Of a stretch of DNA of 12,843 nucleotides, positions 6,286-12,843 are shown in pieces. This DNA comes from Thermoflexales bacterium (GTDB lineage: Bacteria; Chloroflexota; Anaerolineae; Fen-1058), in the NCBI GenBank assembly GCA_017999195.1, contig JAGOBP010000052.1, positions 1 to 12,843 of the forward strand, read 5' to 3'. Under the pieces are notes generated by a model, which was given only the letters and a program-made list of their open reading frames with translations, was not told the origin of the DNA and ran no database searches. The stretch's first letter is position 1. Every line of letters begins with the position of its first letter. A program made the position numbers and the translations under genes.

Positions 6286-6765
6286 CTACTGAGCAGGCGG
6301 CACGGGCAGAACAACATCGCCAGACAGGTTGGTGTGGAATTCATACTCCGAGCCGTTGGCACTTAGCACCACGCGATAGCCGGTCGTGATGACTTGAATG
6401 CACATGACGCCGGGAGTTTGAATACCCAAGCAGCCATCCGGCCAGTCCACCTGTTCGGCACTCACCAATCCGATCAGATCGACGTCCACTTTCAACTCGT
6501 CCATCAACATCTTGCGTGCGTTGAGAGCCGCTTGCGGGGCGTTATTCCACTTGGCCGATTCCGGCTTGGTGATCAATCCGCCGCCGGGTGCGGGTGCAGC
6601 CGGGATTGGAATGGGCGACTCCAACGGCGATACAAACGGTACAGCAGTTGGCGCCGCCGGTTGTGTCGGAATAACGATTCCGGCCGAGGGTGGCGTGACC
6701 GCTCCACCACACGCGGCAAGCATTAGCATTGTCAATAGCATTAAACTGTAAATTCTGGTTTTCAT
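6286..6765 (-). CDS. Small lipoprotein of unknown function
   Basis: A 159-residue protein with a lipoprotein signal peptide: MKTR, a hydrophobic run, then lipobox LAAC with C19 as the lipidated residue. It should be anchored to the outer face of the cytoplasmic membrane. Residues 20-65 are a Pro/Ala-rich linker. Residues about 70-159 form a small domain with VDLIGLVSAEQVDWPDGCLG, a second cysteine a few residues on (GVMCIQVITTGYRVVL) and EYEFHTNLSG. I recall similar domains (WPDGCLG...C...GYRVVL...HT) in other Chloroflexota and in cyanobacteria, without known function; the two cysteines could form a disulfide. The ATG at 6765 has AGGAG 7 nt upstream. It appears to be transcribed alone, and I could not find a convincing promoter for it in 6766-6856. 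Confidence 0.85.
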   Translation of the reverse strand: MKTRIYSLMLLTMLMLAACGGAVTPPSAGIVIPTQPAAPTAVPFVSPLESPIPIPAAPAPGGGLITKPESAKWNNAPQAALNARKMLMDELKVDVDLIGLVSAEQVDWPDGCLGIQTPGVMCIQVITTGYRVVLSANGSEYEFHTNLSGDVVLPVPPAQ

Positions 6766-6856
6766 GGTTCATCTCCTATTGTCGCTAAAGCGCACTTACT
6801 CTCTTTAAGACGCTGTGGGTCTCGCCCCTGTTCCCTGGCGGGCATTAGCCGTGGAT

Positions 6857-6889
6857 GAAAACGCGGCGGTGGAATAACCAACGCCGCGT
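6857..6889 (-). terminator. Intrinsic terminator of the two-helix membrane protein gene
   Basis: ACGCGGCG (6861-6868) pairs with CGCCGCGT (6882-6889). Three more inner pairs (TGG with CCA) follow beyond one mismatch and close an AATAA loop. On the minus strand the stem begins 12 nt after the TGA at 6902-6904 and is followed by TTTTCAT. Confidence 0.7.
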
Positions 6890-6901
6890 CGAGGGGAAGG
6901 C

Positions 6902-7135
6902 TCAATCGGGTTTGGGGCGTTTCCGTCGCTTTTCGCCCAGGCTGGCTGATAAGCCAAGTGCCGCGCCGACGATCGCGCCGATGATCAAATCGGCGGGCGC
7001 GGGCGATTGGCGCGCAAATAGCGCAAACAGGGCCGCGACGGCGGCGCCTGAAATTGCGCCCAGCAGCATGATGCTAGCGCGTTTGCGGCCCGTTAAATGC
7101 CCGTAAATCTCGCCGGTGGGTGGTTGTTCGGCCAT
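6902..7135 (-). CDS. Small two-helix membrane protein, unknown function
   Basis: A 77-residue protein with two glycine/alanine-rich membrane segments (about 21-41 and 48-66), joined by a short QSPAPAD turn. The basic C-terminal tail (EKRRKRPKP) argues that both ends lie in the cytoplasm. The GAISGAAVAALFALF and GAIVGAALGLSASL pattern suggests close helix packing. I do not recognise a family. Upstream of the ATG at 7135 there is only a weak GAGTG as a ribosome-binding site. It has its own extended -10 promoter and terminator, which support it being a real gene. Confidence 0.7.
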   Translation of the reverse strand: MAEQPPTGEIYGHLTGRKRASIMLLGAISGAAVAALFALFARQSPAPADLIIGAIVGAALGLSASLGEKRRKRPKPD

Positions 7136-7160
7136 CAGTGATCACTCGTTTTTCTGGGCA

Positions 7161-7169
7161 AGTATACCA
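7161..7169 (-). promoter_or_regulatory. Extended -10 promoter element of the two-helix membrane protein gene
   Basis: On the minus strand TGGTATACT (7169-7161) is a TGn-TATACT extended -10. No good -35 lies at 16-18 bp, as allowed for extended -10 promoters. The expected start near 7154 is about 20 nt before the ATG at 7135. Confidence 0.5.
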
Positions 7170-7209
7170 TGCGCCAGGTTTGGATCGCGTCATAATCCCG
7201 GTCCTGTAC

Positions 7210-7238
7210 TTCACTTTTCAATCGTCACGTGCTATACT
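7210..7238 (+). promoter_or_regulatory. Promoter of the membrane/PDWL-repeat operon
   Basis: TTCACT (7210-7215), a 17-bp spacer and TATACT (7233-7238) preceded by TGC, an extended -10. The expected start near 7245 leaves about 35-45 nt before the first gene. It points away from the minus-strand element at 7161-7169, so this gap is a compact divergent regulatory region. Confidence 0.6.
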
Positions 7239-7278
7239 AAATCCCGCTGATCTAATTTAGACGTTACCGTGTAGTCGC

Positions 7279-7551
7279 GTGAATGTGATGCCGGCTCAAT
7301 CACTTGACAACGACGATCAAATCTGGGTAGAACGCTTGCAGCGGTGGGGGCTGAGCAATGTCGCACCGGTGCTGTTGGACGCGCTGCGTCCGCTGGGGCT
7401 GGTGAGCAGTCAAATCATTATCATGGCTAAACCTGTTTTGACCACTTTTGTCTCTGCCGCCCAGATCGATCAGTTTACGGCCTTGATTGAGGACCCCGAT
7501 CGTCTGGCGCGTCTGCGCCGGGCCATTGAAGCCGAAGGCGAAGCCGCATGA
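7279..7551 (+). CDS. Small soluble protein of unknown function, first gene of the PDWL operon
   Basis: At most 90 residues, apparently helical and soluble, with no signal peptide or membrane segment. Readable segments are WVERLQRWGLSNVAPVLLDALRPLG, then IIIMAKPVLTTFVSAAQIDQF, then a charged C-terminal helix (EDPDRLARLRRAIEAEGE). The start is uncertain: GTG 7279, GTG 7285 and ATG 7288 are in frame within ten bases and none has a good Shine-Dalgarno sequence. I do not recognise the family. The stop overlaps the start of the next gene (ATGA at 7548-7551), so the two are probably translationally coupled. A role tied to the membrane proteins that follow is inferred from this arrangement only; its size and charge would suit a cytoplasmic partner or regulator. 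Confidence 0.8.
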   Translation: MNVMPAQSLDNDDQIWVERLQRWGLSNVAPVLLDALRPLGLVSSQIIIMAKPVLTTFVSAAQIDQFTALIEDPDRLARLRRAIEAEGEAA

Positions 7552-8297
7552 CCTTACCTCAATTGCTGGGCCTGTTGGCGTTGCTCGTTTTTGCGATTGG
7601 TCAGGTGTTCTTGATCACCAGCATCAGCACCGGCCTGCGGCCGCGGTTTCGCAGCATTCCGCTCTTTGGCTTGTTGCGCGGCCAAACCGGGCGCGCCATC
7701 GAGTCGGGCCGCGAACTGCACGTCTCGATCGGTACCGGCGGCATCAGCGGTGAGGATGTCACCACCACCCTGGCCGGCCTGCAAATCGTGGAGTATCTGG
7801 CCGATGAAGCGGCCGCCAGCGGGGTTTCGCCGGTGATCACGACGGCCGATGCCACCGCCCTGCTCCTGGCCGAAGATACCCTGCGCCGCCCTTACATTCG
7901 ACAGGGCGACCTGAGCAATTATCCGCCGTTGTCCGCCCGCCTGCCCGCGCTCTCACCCACGCCGTACGCTGCCGCAACCATGGATTATCTGGCGCGTGAG
8001 AATGCGCTGGTGAATATCATGTCCGGCTCGTTCGGGCCTGAGATCGGCTTGATCGAGCATGAAGCGGCCAAGCAAGACTTGCTCAAGATCAACGCGGCCG
8101 CCGATCCACGGGCACTGGCGGTCCTGTCGACCACCTCCGATCATCTGTTGGTGGGCGAGGAAATGTTTGCCGCCAAAGCATATCTGCAAGCCCGGCCGGC
8201 CCAGTTAGCCAGCCTGCGCGCTCAAGACATTGTGCGAATCGCCATTGTCGTCGGAATTGTCGTGATGTTTATTTTAAGCCTGGTGACCCGCCTGTGA
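7548..8297 (+). CDS. DUF6754-like membrane protein
   Basis: A 249-residue protein with an N-terminal membrane helix (about 5-27), a cytoplasmic or extracytoplasmic middle domain and a C-terminal helix (about 228-247). The middle domain begins with RGQTGRAIESGRELHVSIGTGGISGEDV. It continues with LAGLQIVEYLADEAAASGVSPVITTADATALLLAEDTLRR, which I recall as characteristic of DUF6754, a family common in Chloroflexota with no assigned function. IMSGSFGPEIGLIEHEA and a conserved-looking VLSTTSDHLLVGEEMFAA follow. The SIGTGG and SGSFGPE loops are glycine-rich, but no known catalytic motif is evident. It overlaps the gene before by 4 nt (ATGA) and the gene after by 4 nt (GTGA), indicating a fixed operon and probable complex with its neighbours. 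The family name is from memory and should be treated as likely, not proven. Confidence 0.82.
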   Translation: MTLPQLLGLLALLVFAIGQVFLITSISTGLRPRFRSIPLFGLLRGQTGRAIESGRELHVSIGTGGISGEDVTTTLAGLQIVEYLADEAAASGVSPVITTADATALLLAEDTLRRPYIRQGDLSNYPPLSARLPALSPTPYAAATMDYLARENALVNIMSGSFGPEIGLIEHEAAKQDLLKINAAADPRALAVLSTTSDHLLVGEEMFAAKAYLQARPAQLASLRAQDIVRIAIVVGIVVMFILSLVTRL

Positions 8298-8932
8298 GAC
8301 GCATCTTCACGAGCATTGCGCCAACTGTCGTGACCGGCATCGCCGGTCTCATTACGCTGGTCAGCTTCTTCAACTTCTTGCTGCCGGGCTTGGCTGGTCT
8401 GCGCACCCCGCTCATCAACATCGCCGTGATCGTCGCCGGGGTGGCCGTCGTGATGGGCTTTGTGCATCTGCTCTACACGCACAGCCATCGGCTGCGCCGC
8501 CGCCAGTATGCCTTCTATAGTTTGATGCTGATCATCGCGGCCGTCGTCACTTTCGTGCTCTTGATGCTCGATCGGATCACGTCGCCCGATCGGACGTTGA
8601 CCCGCTTTATCTTCAACAACCTGATCGGCCCGTTGCAAGCCTCACTGGGCGCGCTGCTGGCCGTCTTCCTGGCGTTGGCCGCCGTGCGCATGGTCCGCAA
8701 TCGACGCGGGTTCGGCGCGATCTGGTTTCTGCTGGCGGCCCTGGTGGTCTTGGTAACTCAAATCCCGTTGACCGCGTTGAGCGGCTTGATGGAACCGTTG
8801 ACGGTCGTGCGCAATTTCCTGGATGCGACGACTACGGGCGGTCTGCGCGGTTTGTTGTTGGGTGTGGCGCTGGGCACGATCGCTACCGCGTTTCGCGTGT
8901 TGTTTTTTATCGATCGCCCGCAAAGCGAATAG
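8294..8932 (+). CDS. Six-helix integral membrane protein, unknown function
   Basis: A 212-residue protein starting at GTG 8294, which overlaps the previous stop codon. Hydrophobic segments lie at about residues 9-30, 38-61, 73-94, 111-133, 142-162 and 184-206. Loops between them carry the positive charges (HSHRLRRRQ after helix 2, RMVRNRRG after helix 4, RPQSE at the C-terminus), so both ends should be cytoplasmic. There is no transporter, protease or glycosyltransferase motif that I can recognise. Proteins of this kind seem to travel with DUF6754-type genes in Chloroflexota, which is a recollection rather than a search result. Only 12 nt separate it from the zinc-ribbon/PDWL gene, so all four genes are probably one transcript. 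It may be the membrane platform of the complex. Confidence 0.82.
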   Translation: MRRIFTSIAPTVVTGIAGLITLVSFFNFLLPGLAGLRTPLINIAVIVAGVAVVMGFVHLLYTHSHRLRRRQYAFYSLMLIIAAVVTFVLLMLDRITSPDRTLTRFIFNNLIGPLQASLGALLAVFLALAAVRMVRNRRGFGAIWFLLAALVVLVTQIPLTALSGLMEPLTVVRNFLDATTTGGLRGLLLGVALGTIATAFRVLFFIDRPQSE

Positions 8933-8944
8933 GGTTTGCGCCTC

Positions 8945-11900
8945 ATGGTGTATTGTTCAAGTTGTGGTACGGCCAATCGAGACGGATCGCGCTTCTGCAA
9001 TGACTGCGGCGCTAAGCTGCCGTCTGGCACCAGCGTGCGCTGCCCGCAATGCGGCACGCCGAATTCGCCGGCCGATACTTTTTGCGAGAAATGCCACACC
9101 CGTCTGGTGCCAACTCTGGCCGATGATGCGCCTGAGCCTGAGCCCCCGGTCGTGCCGTTGCAGAAAGGGCTGTCGCTGCCAACCAAACCAGATGCCGATG
9201 CTGTGCCAACCTCCGCCGACTGGCTGGGGCAACTTCGGACGTCGCTGGATTCATCGGCTGAAACCGAAGCCGCCCATAGCCCGCTCGTATCGCCGTCCGC
9301 AGCTGCTTCGGATGAGGTTCCCGATTGGTTGACTTCCCTCGGCATTATTTCCGGCGATAATCCGTCGCCGACGCCTGCGGTCGATGACGATGTGCCTGAA
9401 TGGCTCAGTCAATTGCCGCTTAACGCTGCTGAAAACTCAAGCACCGAAGCGTCTGAGGCCGCTGATTGGCTGAGCAATTTGCGCGCGGCTCCCCCGGTGG
9501 CAGCGGCGGCGTCTGCGGATGAAGACCTGCCCGAATGGTTACGCGCGCTGGGCACCGGCCCTTTGTCCTCGCCCCAACCCGATCGACCTGTTGCGCCCGC
9601 CGCATCTGACTCCGATGAAGAAGAGATTCCTGAGTGGCTGCGCACCTTGGGCACTGGCCCGTTGACGTCGGCCGTCGAGCCGACATCGGCGACGCCTGTT
9701 GCGCCTGCCGAGCCAGCATCTCCGGCCGATTGGTTGACCAATCTGCGCGCGTCTGCGCCGTCGATTGAGCCTGAACCAGCCCCTGCGATTTCACCCGTCG
9801 AGACTCTACCTCCCGCTCAAGCCGCTGCGCCCGAAGAATTACCCGACTGGTTGCGTAATCTTGGCGCCGCCGATCACTCGCAACACTCCACCGACGAATT
9901 GCCCGATTGGCTAGACAGTTTGGGCGCTGAAACCGTGACCCCCGAAGCGCCAGCCGTTGAGGTTGAGACGCCGGACGAAGACGATGTGCCTGCCTGGTTG
10001 CGTGACTTGGGGGCCAGCGCGGTGACACAACCGATCGGATTGCCTCAGGCTGATCTGTCGGCGGCTGAATCATCTGATTGGATGAGTTCACTTCGAGCGC
10101 CGGACGATCAGTCGCCTGCACCCAGCGCTGAGCCGCTTGCGACTGAAGAAGACGTGCCGGACTGGCTGCAATCGATGGGCCTGCCTGCGTCTGATGAAAC
10201 ATCCGCGCCAGTCACCGATGAAGTTCCAGATTGGATGAGCGCCTTGCGCGCGACTTCGCAATCGGCCGAGACGCCTGAACCGACGAGCGAACCGACTGCC
10301 GACGATGTGCCCGATTGGATGAGCGCTCTGCGTGCGACTTCGCAATCAACAGAGACGCCTGCACCAACGAGCGAACCGATCGCCGACGATGTGCCCGAAT
10401 GGCTACAATCTCTGGGCGCACCTTCGTCAGTTGAAACACCTGTGCCTGCCGCTGATGACACCTCCGATTGGATGAGCGCTCTGCGTGCGACTTCGCAATC
10501 AACAGAGACGCCTGCACCAACGAGCGAACCGATCGCCGACGATGTACCCGAATGGCTACAATCTCTGGGCGCACCTTCGTCAGTTGAAACACCTGCGCCC
10601 GCCGCTGATGACACCTCCGATTGGATGAGCGCGTTGCGCGCCACTTCTCAATCAACAGAGACGCCTGCACCAACGAGCGAACCCGCTGCTGACGATGTGC
10701 CTGATTGGTTGCAAGCGGTGGGCATGTCAGCGTCGGCTGAAGAATCTGCGCCAGCCGGTGATGAAGTTCCCGATTGGATGAGCGCCCTGCGTGCGACTTC
10801 GCAATCGGCTGAGACGCCTGAGCAGGCGAGCGAACCCGCTTCTGATGACGTGCCTGATTGGCTACAAGCGGTGGGCATGCCTGCATCGGCTGAAGCATCC
10901 GCGCCAGCCGCCGATGAAGTTCCAGATTGGATGAGCGCCCTACGTGCGACTTCGCAATCCGCTGAGACGCCTGAACCGACGAGCGAACCGATCGCGGACG
11001 ATGTGCCTGATTGGTTGCAAGCGGTGGGTATGCCTGTGTCGGCTGAAGCATCCGCGCCAGTCGCCGATGAAGTTCCAGATTGGATGAGCGCCCTGCGCGC
11101 GACCTCGCAAACCGCTGAGACGCCTGAGCCGACGAGCGAGCCTGTTGCTGATGATGTGCCTGATTGGTTGCAAGCGGTGGGCATGCCTGCGTCTGATGAA
11201 GCATCCGTGCCAGTTGCCGATGAAGTTCCCGATTGGATGAGCGCGTTGCGTGCGACTTCTCAATCAACAGAGACGCCTGCACCAACGAGTGAATCCGTCG
11301 CCGACGATGTGCCCGATTGGTTGCAAGCTGTGGGCATGCCTGCGTCGGCTGAGGAATCTGCGCCAGTCGCCGACGAAACACCTGATTGGATGAGCGCGTT
11401 GCGCGCGACTTCACAATCGGCTGAGACGCCTGAACCGACGAGCGAACCCGTCGCCGACGATGTGCCCGATTGGCTGCAAGCGATGGGGCAACCCACATCG
11501 ACGCAAACGCCATTCCAAGCGGCGGATGATGCCTCAGATTGGATGAGCGTACTCCGTTCAAATTCTGAATCCGTTGACGCGGTTGAGACGACCCGCGAAC
11601 CGGCCGCCGACGATGTACCGGACTGGTTGCGCAACTTTGACGAGCCGACGGCTCGATCGGTTGTGGCTGAACCGTCGGTCGCGTCCTCGCCGGCGGACGA
11701 CATCCCAGATTGGTTGCGCGATGTCGGCGCGGGGGCAGTCGATCTGCCTGCGCAGACAGAGCCTGATGAAGTGCCGGATTGGCTGCAAACCACTGCGACT
11801 GTTGCCGCTGAACCAGCCGCGACAATCGAACCAGCGAACGAATTGCCCGACTGGTTGAGCGGTTTACAGATGCCTGCGCCTGCTCCTTTAGATGTAAGCG

Positions 11901-12843
11901 AGCCTGCTCAGTCTGAACGATTGGCTGAAAGCCCGCTGGTTGCGTCTCGTGTGCAGCCGGCGTCTGAGCGCGTTGAAGATCAGCCGATCGAACCGGTTGC
12001 TATTCCGGCAGAATTGCCTGAGTGGTTAAAGTCCCTGCGCGAGGGCAAAGTTGCTGCACCCGTTCAGTCGGTTGAGCCTGCGCCGGGCTTGATTCAAGCC
12101 GAAATTCCCAGTTGGCTGGAAGCCCTGCGTCCCAAAGAAGGCCCGACCACTTCGGTGGCCGACCTCGCGGCTGAAGCGGAGCAGGAAGACGGCGTTTTTG
12201 CCGGGTTGGCCAATGTTCTTGCGCCGTTGCCCGACCTGAGCGAAGTGCCCGCTCCGGTTGTCGGCGAGGTTACCGGCCCGTCGGCAGACGACTTGGCCCG
12301 CGCTGGTATTTTCCAGGAACTGCTTACGCGACCTATTTCGCGGCCTACCGCCGTAGCGGCTCTAACGACAGTGGGCAAGCCCGCCCAGCGTCGAGTGTTA
12401 CAGTGGGCCGTAGCAATTCTGTTATTAGCAGTCGTGATTGCGCCATTTCTGGAATTGACTCAGGGTCTACCGTTTTTGCCTCAGGCTGATCGCTTGCCGC
12501 CCTCTGCCTTAGTGCAGGCCGCGGTGACCAAGATTACGGTTCTGCCGCCCAATGCCAATGTTTTGGTCGTCTTCGACTATGAGCCAACTCAAGCCGGTGA
12601 GATGAATCGAATTGCAGAAGTAATGTTGCGACATCTGCAAACCCGCGCGGCGAATATTACGGCTGTGAGTTTGAATCCATTGGGCGCGGATCTCGCGGCA
12701 AGCCTATGGGCCCCGATGGGGGTTCCGGCCGGCGACCAGCACCACAATCTGGGCTATGTGCCGGGCCAAGCGATTGGCGTTCAAAATGTGCTGTTGAACA
12801 ATGGCCCGTTTGATCTCGTGATCGCGCTCTCTGCTTCGTCGGA
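8945..12843 (+). CDS. Giant zinc-ribbon protein with 36 PDWL/PDWM motifs, membrane helix and C-terminal domain (3' end outside window)
   Basis: Open from ATG 8945 to the right edge, at least 1299 residues. Residues 4-21 and 33-50 are two CxxC-x10-CxxC zinc ribbons (C4/C7/C18/C21 and C33/C36/C47/C50). Residues about 85-1065 are acidic, rich in Pro, Ala, Ser, Thr and Glu and probably disordered. They hold 36 copies of a motif close to [DE]-x-P-[DE]-W-[LM]-x-x-[LVM]-[RG], from W93 to W1057. Every tryptophan before residue 1150 is in a motif and all 36 are followed by Leu or Met. RR and a membrane helix follow (about 1153-1173), so the motif region should be cytoplasmic. A C-terminal domain then begins with ITVLPPNANVLVVFDYEPTQ. 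I recall similar FDYEP-type domains in Chloroflexota; the function is unknown. No enzyme motif is visible, and a multivalent membrane scaffold is my inference. No strong ribosome-binding site precedes the ATG. Confidence 0.9.
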   Translation, partial: MVYCSSCGTANRDGSRFCNDCGAKLPSGTSVRCPQCGTPNSPADTFCEKCHTRLVPTLADDAPEPEPPVVPLQKGLSLPTKPDADAVPTSADWLGQLRTSLDSSAETEAAHSPLVSPSAAASDEVPDWLTSLGIISGDNPSPTPAVDDDVPEWLSQLPLNAAENSSTEASEAADWLSNLRAAPPVAAAASADEDLPEWLRALGTGPLSSPQPDRPVAPAASDSDEEEIPEWLRTLGTGPLTSAVEPTSATPVAPAEPASPADWLTNLRASAPSIEPEPAPAISPVETLPPAQAAAPEELPDWLRNLGAADHSQHSTDELPDWLDSLGAETVTPEAPAVEVETPDEDDVPAWLRDLGASAVTQPIGLPQADLSAAESSDWMSSLRAPDDQSPAPSAEPLATEEDVPDWLQSMGLPASDETSAPVTDEVPDWMSALRATSQSAETPEPTSEPTADDVPDWMSALRATSQSTETPAPTSEPIADDVPEWLQSLGAPSSVETPVPAADDTSDWMSALRATSQSTETPAPTSEPIADDVPEWLQSLGAPSSVETPAPAADDTSDWMSALRATSQSTETPAPTSEPAADDVPDWLQAVGMSASAEESAPAGDEVPDWMSALRATSQSAETPEQASEPASDDVPDWLQAVGMPASAEASAPAADEVPDWMSALRATSQSAETPEPTSEPIADDVPDWLQAVGMPVSAEASAPVADEVPDWMSALRATSQTAETPEPTSEPVADDVPDWLQAVGMPASDEASVPVADEVPDWMSALRATSQSTETPAPTSESVADDVPDWLQAVGMPASAEESAPVADETPDWMSALRATSQSAETPEPTSEPVADDVPDWLQAMGQPTSTQTPFQAADDASDWMSVLRSNSESVDAVETTREPAADDVPDWLRNFDEPTARSVVAEPSVASSPADDIPDWLRDVGAGAVDLPAQTEPDEVPDWLQTTATVAAEPAATIEPANELPDWLSGLQMPAPAPLDVSEPAQSERLAESPLVASRVQPASERVEDQPIEPVAIPAELPEWLKSLREGKVAAPVQSVEPAPGLIQAEIPSWLEALRPKEGPTTSVADLAAEAEQEDGVFAGLANVLAPLPDLSEVPAPVVGEVTGPSADDLARAGIFQELLTRPISRPTAVAALTTVGKPAQRRVLQWAVAILLLAVVIAPFLELTQGLPFLPQADRLPPSALVQAAVTKITVLPPNANVLVVFDYEPTQAGEMNRIAEVMLRHLQTRAANITAVSLNPLGADLAASLWAPMGVPAGDQHHNLGYVPGQAIGVQNVLLNNGPFDLVIALSASS
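10217..11630 (+). repeat. 153-bp coding tandem repeat array within the PDWL gene
   Basis: Nine WM-type motif tryptophan codons lie at 10316, 10469, 10622, 10775, 10928, 11081, 11234, 11387 and 11540, exactly 153 bp (51 codons) apart each time. Each unit holds one DEVPDWMSALRATSQ half (28 codons) and one DDVPDWLQAVGMP half (23 codons). An extra 28-codon half unit precedes the array at 10232. The units at 10316 and 10469 differ at only three of 153 bases, so at least part of the array duplicated recently. The array keeps the reading frame throughout. Confidence 0.95.

Noticed and set aside
6766..6856. Promoter for the lipoprotein gene
   Set aside because: No pair of hexamers with reasonable match and spacing could be found on the minus strand; a short weak GC-rich stem near 6817-6845 is not convincing either.
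8222..9345. Minus-strand frames opposite the six-helix protein and the start of the PDWL gene
   Set aside because: The plus-strand frames have overlapping starts and stops, membrane helices and zinc-ribbon cysteines. The antisense frames have none and are Gln/Arg- or Ser/Gly-rich.
10217..11630. Possible CRISPR array because of the regular period
   Set aside because: The period is 153 bp, whole units rather than short repeats are similar, the reading frame is kept throughout and no cas gene is near.
10212..11825. Long open minus-strand frames (up to 537 codons) opposite the PDWL array
   Set aside because: The 153-bp unit is a multiple of three, so any frame open in one unit is open in all. 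The antisense products are Arg/Ser/Gln-rich and repeat with the same period, have no start signals, and mirror the codon bias of the plus-strand gene.

Overview
The window looks like chromosomal DNA of a GC-rich bacterium (about 60% G+C by eye), most likely a member of the Chloroflexota (Anaerolineae/Chloroflexia-like). This rests on three things: the DUF6754-like membrane protein next to a zinc-ribbon/'PDWL'-repeat protein, the 7-bp tandem repeats between genes, and overall protein similarity. No rRNA, tRNA, CRISPR, transposase or phage gene is visible, and the assignment is an inference.

Left part (1-5572, minus strand). A four-gene operon starts at a good sigma70-type promoter at 5544-5572. 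It encodes a zinc metallopeptidase (M2/M3-like, HEYGH), a PaaG-like crotonase-superfamily enzyme, family-1 uracil-DNA glycosylase and 3-hydroxybutyryl-CoA dehydrogenase. It ends at a strong intrinsic terminator (1357-1404). The crotonase and the dehydrogenase fit acyl-CoA degradation; the peptidase would supply amino acids, and Ung is a housekeeping repair enzyme. The three junctions inside the operon carry degenerate 7-bp tandem repeats, two of them as inverted repeats. Downstream lies a secreted GH13 alpha-glucanase, cut by the left edge. Its perfect-consensus promoter is built into the terminator of the operon, and a 12-bp palindrome at the expected transcription start looks like a LacI-family operator.

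Middle (5573-7278). A divergent promoter drives a stand-alone HNH endonuclease. It converges on a small lipoprotein gene across a 16-bp hairpin terminator. Next come a two-helix membrane protein gene with its own terminator and a divergent promoter region.

Right part (7279-12843, plus strand). A tightly packed operon begins at a TTCACT-N17-TATACT promoter. It encodes a 90-residue soluble protein, a DUF6754-like membrane protein, a six-helix membrane protein and a very large protein that runs off the right edge (at least 1299 residues). The large protein has two N-terminal zinc ribbons, then about 960 disordered acidic residues holding 36 copies of a P-[DE]-W-[LM]-x-x-[LVM]-[RG] motif, then a membrane helix and the start of a C-terminal domain. 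The centre of the motif region is a 153-bp tandem array with eight exact periods. This putative membrane-anchored, multivalent scaffold and its partner genes are the best candidate for an undescribed system here.
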